Of a stretch of DNA of 64,000 nt, positions 52,844 to 61,319 are shown in pieces; within the stretch, counting starts at the first letter, position 1; every line of letters begins with the position of its first letter. The notes under the pieces were generated by a model. The model made no database searches. It was not told where the DNA came from and was given only the letters and a program-made list of their open reading frames with translations. The stretch is from Microcaldota archaeon. GTDB lineage: Archaea > Micrarchaeota > Micrarchaeia > Norongarragalinales > SBBD01. The translations under genes and the position numbers were made by a program. Where the stretch lies: assembly GCA_016212475.1 (NCBI GenBank), contig JACRGC010000002.1:1-64000 (forward strand), in the 5' to 3' direction.

Positions 52844-52949
52844 TCCCTTCCCCTGCATTTTTTTAATTTTATTGAATCAGAAGTCTTTTTAAACTCCATT
52901 TGCGATTTAATTTAACAAATGTCTAACTAGTGTTCGGCTGTTGACGATT

Positions 52950-55187
52950 ATGTCTGGAAACGGAAATGGATTGTCCAAGGAAGGCAGGAAAAAGCTAATG
53001 GATCTAGCGAAGCGCATAGTCATAAAGGTTGGGTCTAATGTCCTAACAACCCCTGAAGGCAAGCTGGATTTGAACAAAATGATGGAAATAGCCGAAATTG
53101 TTTCAAAACTTAAAGAGCAAGGAAAGCAGGTAATTTTGGTCTCATCCGGAGCAGTTGCTGCTGGAAAAATGAGGCTTGGGCTAAACGGAGGGGATCTGAA
53201 AAAACTTACCCTTGGGATGCAGCAATCCTCCGCTGCAATTGGTCAATCCATTTTAATGGAGCATTACAACAATTTCTTTGCAAAGCATCATCAAATCGCA
53301 GCCCAGTTGTTGCTGACTCCTGAGGATTTTGCTGATGAACTTCGCCATGCAAATGTCCAAAGCACACTTGATATGCTCCTTTCACTGAATGCAGTCCCAA
53401 TTGTCAATGAAAACGATCCGGTTTCAGTTGATGAGCTTGGGATTTGCCTTCTTCCTGAAGAAACCCTTTCGGAAAAGATGAAACTAGCTCTTAAAAACAA
53501 GGGAATTTACCTTGAAAAGTGCCTCCCCGGGCAAAAAGTTTTCGGCGACAATGACATGCTATCCGCCCTAGTTGCAAAAACCGTTTCTGCTAACCTATTG
53601 GTGCTTTTATCGGATGTTGATGGGCTTTATACCTGCAATCCAAAAGGCGAAAATGCGAACGCTGCAAGGCTGATTGATCACGTGCTGGAAATAGATGAGG
53701 ATATGGAAAAAATGGCAGCAGCTGATTGCGGCGATAACGGAAGGGGCGGAATGGCAAGCAAAGTAAAGGCGGCAAAATATGCAGCATCCCATGGGACTCC
53801 GGTGATTATTGCAAATGGCAAAAATCAGGTTATGCTTCCAAAACTTTTCCAAGGGGAGCGCGTTGGCACATTTTTTGAAACCAAGCAGTACGCCGAGGAA
53901 AAAACACTTGAAGGAAAGAGGGATGTTAGGGAAAAACTTACCCCCAAGCTAACTGCTGCAAAAAATTCAACAACCGTTCTTGGCATCATGGCAGACAAGG
54001 AAAAAAACGAGGCCCTATTGGTCCTTGCAAAGGCTATCCGGGCTTATTCGCCCGATATTTTAGCCGCCAACCAGTTGGACGTTGATGCCGCAAAAAGAAA
54101 GGGCGTTAAGGATTCCCTAGTCGACCGACTTACACTAAATGCAAACCGCATAGAAGAAATGGCCAAAATGTGCGAGTTTGTTTCATCCCTAAAAGATCCG
54201 GTCGGAGAAAAAATGGATAATTGGGCCGTAAAAAGCGGGCTTAACATTTCTAAAATCCGGGTGCCAATTGGGGTAATCGGCGTGATTTACGAATCCAGGC
54301 CAAATGTGACGGTTGATTCGGTTGCGCTTTGCTTAAAATCCGGCAATGCAATAATTCTAAAAGGCGGCAGCGACGCCCTAAATTCAAATATTGCAATTGT
54401 AAAAATTGTCAGGCAAGCGCTTAGGAAAACCAAAATCCCAGAAGAGGCGGTGCAATTTTTAGACGGTGGACGGGAGGAAGCTAATGAACTGATGAAGGCT
54501 AGCAGCTATGTTGATTTGATTGTCCCTCGTGGCGGAGCTAATTTGATTGATACGGTTAGGAAAAATTCGGTTGTCCCAGTGCTTGAAACCGGCGTTGGGA
54601 ATTGCCATATTTATGTCGACAAGGAAGCGGATTTGGAAATGGCAAGGAAAATCGTTCTCAATGCAAAATGCCAGCGCCCGGGCACTTGCAACGCCGCTGA
54701 AAAACTCCTAATTCACAAGGATGTTGCCGCTTCATTCCTTCCAAATGTTGCAAAAGAGCTCCATGAAAGGAAAGTCGAACTTAGGTGCGATAAGGAGAGC
54801 ATGAAAATCCTTGAGAATTCTAAAATCCCCCTCAAACTTGCTACGGAGGAGGATTGGAAAATGGAATATCTTGATCTTATTATGGGGATAAAAATTGTAA
54901 ATTCGCTTGAAGAGGCCATTTTGCACATAGGCAAATACGGAACCAAGCATTCTGAAGCAATCATCACAAAAAACAGCGCCTCATCAACCAAATTCATGAA
55001 GGAAATTGATGCAGCTGCCCTTTACCATAACGCTTCCACAAGATTCACGGATGGCTCGGAATTCGGGTTTGGGGCGGAAATTGGAATAAGCACGCAAAAG
55101 CTCCATGCAAGGGGCCCAGTTGGCCTTCGGGAATTGACCTCTTATAAATATTTGATAGAAGGCGCAGGCCAAGTGCGCGGCGGCTGA
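52950..55187 (+). CDS. proBA: Fused glutamate 5-kinase / gamma-glutamyl phosphate reductase (P5CS-type ProBA)
   Basis: 745 aa from ATG 52950; the ORF track TTG is three codons earlier. Residues about 15-310 are an amino-acid kinase ('IVIKVGSNVLT', 'VSSGAVAAGKMRLG', 'FGDNDMLSALVAK', 'LLSDVDGLYT') without a PUA domain. A loop of about 30 residues (about 165-195) precedes 'FGDNDM', the place where plant and animal P5CS also carry extra residues. Residues about 325-745 are the aldehyde-dehydrogenase-like reductase ('GVIYESRPNVTVDS', catalytic Cys in 'KCQRPGTCNAAE'). The single chain makes glutamate semialdehyde from glutamate. proC follows 100 bases downstream. Confidence 0.93.
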   Translation: MSGNGNGLSKEGRKKLMDLAKRIVIKVGSNVLTTPEGKLDLNKMMEIAEIVSKLKEQGKQVILVSSGAVAAGKMRLGLNGGDLKKLTLGMQQSSAAIGQSILMEHYNNFFAKHHQIAAQLLLTPEDFADELRHANVQSTLDMLLSLNAVPIVNENDPVSVDELGICLLPEETLSEKMKLALKNKGIYLEKCLPGQKVFGDNDMLSALVAKTVSANLLVLLSDVDGLYTCNPKGENANAARLIDHVLEIDEDMEKMAAADCGDNGRGGMASKVKAAKYAASHGTPVIIANGKNQVMLPKLFQGERVGTFFETKQYAEEKTLEGKRDVREKLTPKLTAAKNSTTVLGIMADKEKNEALLVLAKAIRAYSPDILAANQLDVDAAKRKGVKDSLVDRLTLNANRIEEMAKMCEFVSSLKDPVGEKMDNWAVKSGLNISKIRVPIGVIGVIYESRPNVTVDSVALCLKSGNAIILKGGSDALNSNIAIVKIVRQALRKTKIPEEAVQFLDGGREEANELMKASSYVDLIVPRGGANLIDTVRKNSVVPVLETGVGNCHIYVDKEADLEMARKIVLNAKCQRPGTCNAAEKLLIHKDVAASFLPNVAKELHERKVELRCDKESMKILENSKIPLKLATEEDWKMEYLDLIMGIKIVNSLEEAILHIGKYGTKHSEAIITKNSASSTKFMKEIDAAALYHNASTRFTDGSEFGFGAEIGISTQKLHARGPVGLRELTSYKYLIEGAGQVRGG

Positions 55188-55289
55188 TTTTTTAAGTTGA
55201 ATTGCAATTTATCTAGTGCTTGGATTCTTGGGAAAATAATACTTATCTTGTTTAAGTGCTTGGAAAAATTGCATTTTTTAGCTGGTAAT

Positions 55290-56084
55290 ATGACTCTAAA
55301 AATCGGGATTTTGGGTTTTGGCAAAATGGGAAGCGCAATTGCCAGCGGCCTTTTGGAAAAAAAATTCGATGCGCAAATTCATGCCCTTGACAAATCGGCA
55401 GTTTTGCCATCAAATATTACTCCGGCAAAAAATGAATTGGAACTTCTGGAAAATTCCGACGTCTTGATTATTTGCGTAAAGCCGCAGGATGTTGCTAATC
55501 TTTTGGATAATTTGAAGAATTCTTTCCGATCTCTTAAATCCGTTCCTATTTTCGTATCAATAGCTGCCGGAATCACATTGGAGCTATTGGGAAAAAAAAT
55601 TGGCAAATCACAAAAAATTGTGCGCGTCATGCCAAACATTGCAGCTACTGTTGGGCAGGCCGCCTCTGCAATTGCCGCAAATGGGAACTGCAAACGAGGC
55701 GATGTCGATCTTATCTTGAAAATTTTTAGGTGCATCGGCAAGGCGTATGTTGTTTCGGAGGAGGAAATCGACATCGTAACCGCAACATCCGGGAGCGGGC
55801 CGGCATATTTTTTCCTATTGACTGAAAAATTGACCGAGGCCGCCCAAAAAGCCGGGCTTGAAAAATCGCTTGCCCAAAAACTGGCGATCCAAACAATTAT
55901 CGGAAGCGCTAAAATGCTTGAAAAAACCGGGGAAGCGCCAAAGGATTTACGAGAAAAAGTCACATCGCCAAACGGCACGACTGCGGCTGCCTTGAAGGTT
56001 TTCGAGGAGAGGGATTTTGGAATAATCGTATCCGACGCTTTGAATGCCGCCAAAAAAAGGGCTAAGGAGCTCTCTAAAGGGTAA
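55290..56084 (+). CDS. proC: Pyrroline-5-carboxylate reductase
   Basis: 264 aa from ATG 55290; the ORF track begins 31 codons earlier at a TTG with no homology. The N-terminus 'KIGILGFGKMGSAIASGLLEK' is the NAD(P) Rossmann motif, 'IIVC VKPQDV'-type strand and 'MPNIAATVGQA' follow, and the C-terminus has 'ATSGSGPAYFFLLTEKLTEAA' and 'VTSPNGTTAAALKVFEE'. It completes proline synthesis begun by the fused ProBA encoded just upstream, so the two form a proline operon, with ProRS next. Confidence 0.95.
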   Translation: MTLKIGILGFGKMGSAIASGLLEKKFDAQIHALDKSAVLPSNITPAKNELELLENSDVLIICVKPQDVANLLDNLKNSFRSLKSVPIFVSIAAGITLELLGKKIGKSQKIVRVMPNIAATVGQAASAIAANGNCKRGDVDLILKIFRCIGKAYVVSEEEIDIVTATSGSGPAYFFLLTEKLTEAAQKAGLEKSLAQKLAIQTIIGSAKMLEKTGEAPKDLREKVTSPNGTTAAALKVFEERDFGIIVSDALNAAKKRAKELSKG

Positions 56085-56172
56085 GTGCGAAACAAGGGGC
56101 GCTTGCCTTATTTTTTAAAGGATGGTTTTCATTATTTAGTGTTCATCGCATATTTTCAATTTTCAAAAAAGG

Positions 56173-57639
56173 ATGCCAATTATGGTTGAAATGAAGCAGC
56201 GCGAATTCAATATAGATAAGCAAAACAATTTTTCGGAGTGGTATAACACAATCATTTATGCATCCGAACTTGCGGACATCCGCTACAACATCAAAGGATT
56301 TGTTGTCCATCGCCCCTGGGCGGCTCTTTTTTTCAAGCAACTCTACGATCAATTCGAATCAAAACTCGAGCTAGACGGCCATTTGCCGGTTATTTTTCCT
56401 ACGCTAATTCCGGAGGAGAATTTCCTAAAGGAAAAAGCGCATGTCGAAGGGTTTTCACCCGAAGTTTTTTGGGTTACGGAAAAAGGCAGGGAAACGCTTG
56501 ACCGCAAGCTTGCGCTTAGGCCAACAAGCGAAACGGCGTTCTATCAGATGTTTGCGCTATGGGTCGAAAGCTTCAAGGATTTGCCAATGAAACTTTACCA
56601 GAGCTGTTCTGTTTTCCGCGCAGAAAAGGAAACCAACCCGTTCCTTCGGGGCAGCGAATTCCTATGGATTGAAACGCACAATGTGTATGCAACCGGGGAA
56701 GAGGCGCTGGCTCAGACAAGGAAGGATTACCATATAATGAAGGAAGTAGCAACCGATTCGCTTGGGATCCATTTTTTAGCATTTGAGCGTCCGGAGTGGG
56801 ATAAATTCGCAGGAGGTGAAAAAACCTTCGCATATGATTGCCTGATGCCGGATGGAAAATCCTTCCAATTCGGGAGCACGCATTTTTTGGGCAATCATTT
56901 CACTACTGCATTCGATGTTAGTTTTACCGATTCTGAAGGCAACAAGAAAATCCCCTATTCGACCTGCTTTGGGCCGGGCATTTGGAGGGTGCTTGGGGCT
57001 GTTGTTGCAATCCATGGCGATTCGAAGGGGCTGATTTTCCCATTTTCAGTTGCGCCAATTCAGGTGATAATCGTCCCTATTTTGAAGGGTGAAAACGCCC
57101 AAAAAGTCAAGGATAAGGCGCAGGAAATCAAGGAATCACTGGTTGCAAAAGGAATCCGCACATCAATTGATTTGACGGATAAAACCCCCGGCTTCAAATT
57201 CAACTGGTGGGAGATGCGGGGAGTTCCATTTCGGATTGAACTTGGCGAGCGGGAAGTCACTGAAAATTCTGCAACCTTAGCTCTAAGGCACAGCCGCGAA
57301 AAAATCAAGGTGCCGCTTGCGCAGCTCCATGAAACTTTGATTGCAAAATCAGCTGAAATGCTAAACGCCCTTTCAGAAAAAAGCCAAAAAGAGCTGAATT
57401 CCCAAATTAAAATCGCAAGCACCAAGGAAGAGGCAAAGAAAATCCTGGATGAAAAAGGTTTTGCCAAGCTGTTCATTTGCTCGATGGGAATGGATGGGAA
57501 AAAGTGCGCGGAAGATCTGAAAGATTTCACAAAAGGGGGAAAAGTGAGGGGCACAAGGCTGGAAGAAAAAACAGAAAATGGAAAATGCATTGTTTGTGGA
57601 AGAAATGGTTTAAGGGTCTATTTTGCAAGGCAATATTAG
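56173..57639 (+). CDS. proS: Prolyl-tRNA synthetase, archaeal/eukaryotic type
   Basis: 488 aa, without the bacterial editing insertion. Class II motifs 'HLPVIFPTLIPEENF', 'ALRPTSETAFYQMFALWV', 'SCSVFRAEKETNPFLRGSEFLWIETH' and 'CFGPGIWRVLGAVVAIHGDSKGLIFP' are intact, and the C-terminal zinc domain has 'CSMGMDGKKCAED...CIVCGRNG'. It charges tRNA-Pro. ATGs at 56173, 56182 and 56191 are possible starts. Its place after the proline genes suggests shared control by proline supply. Confidence 0.96.
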   Translation: MPIMVEMKQREFNIDKQNNFSEWYNTIIYASELADIRYNIKGFVVHRPWAALFFKQLYDQFESKLELDGHLPVIFPTLIPEENFLKEKAHVEGFSPEVFWVTEKGRETLDRKLALRPTSETAFYQMFALWVESFKDLPMKLYQSCSVFRAEKETNPFLRGSEFLWIETHNVYATGEEALAQTRKDYHIMKEVATDSLGIHFLAFERPEWDKFAGGEKTFAYDCLMPDGKSFQFGSTHFLGNHFTTAFDVSFTDSEGNKKIPYSTCFGPGIWRVLGAVVAIHGDSKGLIFPFSVAPIQVIIVPILKGENAQKVKDKAQEIKESLVAKGIRTSIDLTDKTPGFKFNWWEMRGVPFRIELGEREVTENSATLALRHSREKIKVPLAQLHETLIAKSAEMLNALSEKSQKELNSQIKIASTKEEAKKILDEKGFAKLFICSMGMDGKKCAEDLKDFTKGGKVRGTRLEEKTENGKCIVCGRNGLRVYFARQY

Positions 57640-57659
57640 CTGATTTTTGGTGAAATTCT

Positions 57660-57977
57660 GTGGAGGAATTTGTTAAGGGGCTGAAAAAGTTGGGATTCAA
57701 GGTAGATGCAACAATTGCCGACCCCAAAGAATGGGACCTAAACCAGATGAATAAATTCGGTGAATTCCAATTTGAATTTGTTAAAGGAAGGTTAAACGCA
57801 AGCCAGAAGGAAATTCTCAAAAAGCAAATTACCCGGCTAAGCAATTCGCTCTCTTACCGATTAATGAAGCATGTTGATTGGGGATTCAGGGCAAAAACAG
57901 AAATATTGGGCCAAAACCCCTATAAGCTAAAATTGATTCTGATGAAAATAACCGGGCAACAACAGGATTTTCCATGA
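57660..57977 (+). CDS. Small conserved-looking protein, paralogue of 58442 gene
   Basis: 105 aa with a GTG start at 57660 just behind proS (20 bases). It begins 'MEEFVKGLKKLGFKVDATIADPKEWDL', nearly the same as the gene on the other side of the NUDIX gene. It is soluble and basic, alpha/beta in character, with unknown function. The 3' end overlaps the NUDIX gene by 4 bases, so translation is probably coupled. Confidence 0.6.
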   Translation: MEEFVKGLKKLGFKVDATIADPKEWDLNQMNKFGEFQFEFVKGRLNASQKEILKKQITRLSNSLSYRLMKHVDWGFRAKTEILGQNPYKLKLILMKITGQQQDFP

Positions 57978-58417
57978 TAATTTCAAAGGAATTTGCAAAA
58001 GCCGCTGTTTTTGATAAGAATGGAAGGTTGCTATTGACAAAAAGATCATCCAAGGATAAATTTTCGCCAAACCACTGGGAAATGCCTGTTGGCGAACTAA
58101 AGGTTGGCGAATCAACCCTGAAGGCGGCCCTTAGGGAAACAGCTGAAGAGGCTGGAATTGTTCCCAAAATCCATCATCTTTCGCCAATTCATCAAAAATC
58201 ATTCCAATTAAGGGAGGGCGGGCTTGGAATAATGACGCTCCATCTTTTCCTGCATAATAGGGCGCGGCCCAAAGTAAAAGTGGATGGAAAAGAAACCGTC
58301 GATGGCAGGTTTTATACCTTTGAGCAGATCAGGAAAAATAAACTCTTGATAAATGCGAATAATGTGGAATTGATTAGAATTGCTTTCAAGGCGCACAAGA
58401 GGATTTTCAAAAAATAG
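57974..58417 (+). CDS. NUDIX hydrolase
   Basis: 147 aa. The Nudix box is perfect: 'GELKVGESTLKAALRETAEEAGI' follows Gx5Ex7REUxEExGU (about residues 36-58). It hydrolyses a nucleoside diphosphate linked to another group, such as a damaged nucleotide, ADP-ribose or a capped RNA; the substrate is not evident. It is translationally coupled to the small upstream gene and followed by that gene's paralogue. Confidence 0.93.
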   Translation: MIISKEFAKAAVFDKNGRLLLTKRSSKDKFSPNHWEMPVGELKVGESTLKAALRETAEEAGIVPKIHHLSPIHQKSFQLREGGLGIMTLHLFLHNRARPKVKVDGKETVDGRFYTFEQIRKNKLLINANNVELIRIAFKAHKRIFKK

Positions 58418-58441
58418 GCAATTTACGCAAATGTGAGTAAT

Positions 58442-58756
58442 ATGGAAGAATTCGTCGAACAGCTGAAAAAATTGGGATTCAAGGTTACCGGAACGTATGC
58501 GGATCAAAAAATAACCAAGCTAAAGGAAGGATCGGATATTGCGAATTTGACGCTGGTTCATGAAAATCCGAATTTGAACCAGAGGGATATTATTGCAATG
58601 AAGAAAAAAATGATCCAGCTTTATTCCTCGCTCGCAGTCCGTTTAAGGGATTTTGATTTGATCGGGCCCGAATTCAAGCCTATACCCTTTAGGGAAACCC
58701 CGTTTTCAATGCTATTGACAATAAAGAAAGGCTCTGAAAAAAATTCTAAAAAATAG
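58442..58756 (+). CDS. Small conserved-looking protein, paralogue of 57660 gene
   Basis: 104 aa from ATG 58442 (GTG 58433 is the ORF track start). 'MEEFVEQLKKLGFKVTGTYADQKITKL' aligns with the 57660 protein, and both continue with a similar 'Q(K/R)(E/D)I...KK(Q/M)I..L(S/Y)..L(S/A)(Y/V)RL' segment, so they arose by duplication. It is soluble and lysine-rich at the end. No function known. Confidence 0.6.
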   Translation: MEEFVEQLKKLGFKVTGTYADQKITKLKEGSDIANLTLVHENPNLNQRDIIAMKKKMIQLYSSLAVRLRDFDLIGPEFKPIPFRETPFSMLLTIKKGSEKNSKK

Positions 58757-58772
58757 TTTGACTTCCAAATCA

Positions 58773-59258
58773 TCAAATCAATTGCCTATAGTCCTCCTTT
58801 ACGACATTGAGTATGATGTGGGTGTTTGTCCGTTCAACTTCTGGAATTGTAAGTATTGCCTTAACCAATTTGCTAAGTTCGCCCCTGCTCCTGGTTTTTG
58901 CCAAAACTATGGAATCACTCCCGCCGGTAATGTCGTAAACCGCAGATACTCCGATCATCCCCGCAATTTTTCGCTGCACATCCAAAAGCGCGCCCTTCTT
59001 GATTGTGATTTCAATCAGCCCCATGTAATCATAGCCAAGTTTTGAAAAATCCAAATTTGCAGAATAGCCCTTTATCATTCCTTCCTTTTCCATCCTTCCC
59101 ATGCGCTGCAAAAGCGTTGATGTTGAGATTTTGAGCCTTTTTGCAATTTCCCTAGCGGAATCCCTGCCGTTTTTCATTAACTCTTCGACAATCCTTCGAT
59201 CCAGTTCGTCGGGCTCGTAGGGCTTTTTTTGCTCACTTTCTTGGCGTAAATGCTCCAT
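58773..59258 (-). CDS. Lrp/AsnC-family transcription regulator
   Basis: 161 aa. N-terminal winged HTH ('LDRRIVEELMKNGRDSAREIAKRLKISTSTLLQRMGRMEKEGMIKGYSANLD' pattern, about 20-72) and C-terminal RAM ligand-binding domain ('AVYDITGGSDSIVLAKTRSRGELSKLVKAIL'). The family senses amino acids. Placed among proline genes and synthetase genes, a role in amino-acid control is plausible. It is convergent with the small paralogue gene (16 bases between stops). Confidence 0.93.
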   Translation of the reverse strand: MEHLRQESEQKKPYEPDELDRRIVEELMKNGRDSAREIAKRLKISTSTLLQRMGRMEKEGMIKGYSANLDFSKLGYDYMGLIEITIKKGALLDVQRKIAGMIGVSAVYDITGGSDSIVLAKTRSRGELSKLVKAILTIPEVERTNTHIILNVVKEDYRQLI

Positions 59259-59472
59259 GGAATGTAAAACAATTCCAACCCTTATTAATCATTATCCTTG
59301 AAAAAATTCCAAGCCGGATTGCATTTTTTGCAATTCAAGGTTGTTTTTCCAAAAAAGCTTGGAGTTTATGCAAAAGGCGGCCAATCCTTCCAATCGTTTG
59401 GTTTTTTAATAAGGCAATTCCCTAGTTTTAGAAACAATTTGCCAAAATTGGCGATAAAAAAATTGATGATTT

Positions 59473-60741
59473 ATGCTTGATATTAGGCTGGTTCGCGAAG
59501 AGCCAGAAAAAATAAAGGCAGCTCTTAAAAACCGCAATTCGAATTCAGACGTTTTGGACGAACTTATAAAGAAAGATTTGCAGTGGAGGAAAATGCTCCA
59601 ATTCGTTGAGGAGCTTAGGGGAAAGCGCAATTTGGTTTCTAAGGAGATCAATGAGCTATTGAAGGCAAAAAAGGACGCAAAGGAAAAAATGAGGGAGGCA
59701 AAGGAAATACCCCAAAAAATCAGCGAACTAGAAGAGCAGCTGCGGGAAGCTGAAAAAGAAAGGCTGGCGCTTGAACTGCTCATACCAAACATCCCGCAAA
59801 ACGATGTGCCAATTGGCAAGGATGAATCGCAAAACAAAGTCATCAAAACCGTGGGGGCTCCAAGAAAATTCACATTCAAGCAAAGGGATCACCATGAAAT
59901 CGGCGAGGCGCTTGGAATTTTGGATTTTGAGCGGGGTGCAAAATTATCCGGCGAAAGGTTTACTGTAATCAAAAAGGAGGGCGCAATTCTCGAACGTGCG
60001 CTCATCAATTTCATGCTTGATTTGCATCGCAAAAAAGGGTATGTTGAAATTTCCCCTCCTCTTCTTGTCAGGCCCGAAGTCTTGATTGGGACCGGGCAGC
60101 TCCCAAAATTCGAGGAGGATTTGTATAAGATGGAGCGGGACAATTTGTATGCAATCCCAACATCCGAAGTGGTTTTGACAAATCTTCATGCGGATGAATT
60201 CATCGAGCATAAATCATTGCCGTTCAACTACTGCGCCTACACTCCCTGCTTTAGGCGGGAAGCTGGATCGCATGGAAAGGATACGCGCGGAATCATCCGG
60301 CAGCATCAATTCGATAAAGTGGAGCTTGTCAAGATAACCGATGAGGTCTCTTCAAATTCCGAGCACCTAAAAATGCTAAAGGATGCGGAGGATGTTTTGG
60401 TAAAGCTTGGGCTTCCATACAGGGTAAATGAGCTTTGCACCGGCGATATGGGCTTTTCAGCTGCTCGCACATATGATGTCGAGGTTTGGCTCCCCGGCCA
60501 ATCAAAATTCCGGGAAATCAGCTCGGTTAGCAATTGCCTGGATTTCCAATCAAGGCGTGCGAAAATAAAATACCGATCAAAGGACAACACGTTCAAATAC
60601 TGCCACACTTTGAATGGCAGCGGGCTTGCGGTTGGACGGACATTTGTTGCAATTTTGGAAAATTTCCAAGAAGAGGATGGTTCAGTCAAAATTCCCGAGG
60701 CCCTCAAGCCCTACATGGGCGGAATTAGGCAGATTGGCTGA
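59473..60741 (+). CDS. serS: Seryl-tRNA synthetase, common (non-methanogen) type
   Basis: 422 aa. An N-terminal antiparallel coiled coil (about 30-105, 'KAKKDAKEKMREAKEIPQK') contacts the tRNA, followed by the class II core: 'EISPPLLVRPEVLIGTGQLPKFEEDLYKM', 'TPCFRREAGSHGKDTRGIIRQHQFDKVEL', 'REISSVSNCLDFQSRRAKIKYR' and 'HTLNGSGLAVGRTFVAILEN'. It also serves Sec formation where that pathway exists. The start is an ATG right after 'gattt', a nearly leaderless context. Confidence 0.97.
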   Translation: MLDIRLVREEPEKIKAALKNRNSNSDVLDELIKKDLQWRKMLQFVEELRGKRNLVSKEINELLKAKKDAKEKMREAKEIPQKISELEEQLREAEKERLALELLIPNIPQNDVPIGKDESQNKVIKTVGAPRKFTFKQRDHHEIGEALGILDFERGAKLSGERFTVIKKEGAILERALINFMLDLHRKKGYVEISPPLLVRPEVLIGTGQLPKFEEDLYKMERDNLYAIPTSEVVLTNLHADEFIEHKSLPFNYCAYTPCFRREAGSHGKDTRGIIRQHQFDKVELVKITDEVSSNSEHLKMLKDAEDVLVKLGLPYRVNELCTGDMGFSAARTYDVEVWLPGQSKFREISSVSNCLDFQSRRAKIKYRSKDNTFKYCHTLNGSGLAVGRTFVAILENFQEEDGSVKIPEALKPYMGGIRQIG

Positions 60742-60800
60742 TGGAATAATAAGGATTATATTTTTCAAATGTTTATTCGTTGGCATTTTTGGTGTTAGTT

Positions 60801-61205
60801 ATGAATTTGAAGGTTTTGGGCCAGGTATTCATGGCAATGTTCATTGTTTCCCTAGTGGGATATGGTTTTTCTTTCCTAGGGGTTCCGGGCAGTTTGGTGG
60901 ATTCGTTTTGGAAATTGATTGCATTATCCCTTGCAATTTCAATAATTGCAGGGTATGCATATCCGCATGTTAGGGGGATTAAAAAGGATGATCAGCTCCT
61001 TGCAACTATTAGGCGCGATGTGATGCACAATAACGCCCTTCATCAGCACGTTGACAATGTGGTGGTTGTTGCAACCGATGAGGGAAGAATTGGCCAGAAA
61101 ATAAAGGTCAAGCTTTGGAACGGAAAAAGGGGCGAGGGGGTCATAACGCAATACGCAGGCACACTGACTCCTGCAACAATTAGATTGACGGAGAGCGAAA
61201 TGTGA
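60801..61205 (+). CDS. Small membrane protein with two TM helices and a cytoplasmic beta domain
   Basis: 134 aa from ATG 60801; the ORF track start is a TTG seven codons earlier. TM helices at about 7-27 and 37-55, then a polar region of about 75 residues ('VVVVATDEGRIGQKIKVKLWNGKRGEGVITQYAGTLTPATIRL') that looks like a small beta-barrel. No family is recognised. It follows serS and precedes the protease gene on the same strand. Confidence 0.6.
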   Translation: MNLKVLGQVFMAMFIVSLVGYGFSFLGVPGSLVDSFWKLIALSLAISIIAGYAYPHVRGIKKDDQLLATIRRDVMHNNALHQHVDNVVVVATDEGRIGQKIKVKLWNGKRGEGVITQYAGTLTPATIRLTESEM

Positions 61206-61319
61206 ATCAAATAAAAATATTAATTTTGGGAAATACCTTTAGCAATTCCAATCATTCCGCCAACAATTTCCATTAAATACAATCAAAATTTAATTTTCCA
61301 TTAAAATTCGTGAAAAAAT

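Larger units (their letters stand above)
52623..52857 (+). tRNA. tRNA-Leu(TAG), interrupted by two introns
   Basis: Acceptor GCAGGGG (52623-52629) pairs with CCCCTGC (52850-52856), discriminator A at 52857. Anticodon stem CAGGG/CCCTG, anticodon TAG, and a long variable arm ('tgccttagggctgc') as in class II tRNAs. Intron 1 (57 nt, 52663-52719) is at 37/38; intron 2 (93 nt, 52751-52843) is in the T-loop at 59/60. Removal leaves 85 nt with T-stem GAGGG/CCCTT and T-loop TTCAAAT. Intron 2 forms a clean BHB: central helix TTCA/TGAA, bulges AA^C and AA^T. A T-run follows the gene. Confidence 0.92.

Noticed and set aside
49700-52860. Repeated cttttt-cttttc and gccttgcc strings as transposon ends or a CRISPR-like array
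   Set aside because: Copies are few, irregularly spaced, have no transposase or cas genes, and fall exactly inside tRNA introns.
52714-52899. 61-aa minus-strand ORF
   Set aside because: It overlaps exons 2-3 and the T-loop intron of tRNA-Leu and has no upstream signals.
53206-53852. Several minus-strand ORFs inside proBA
   Set aside because: Shadows of a strongly conserved gene on the plus strand.
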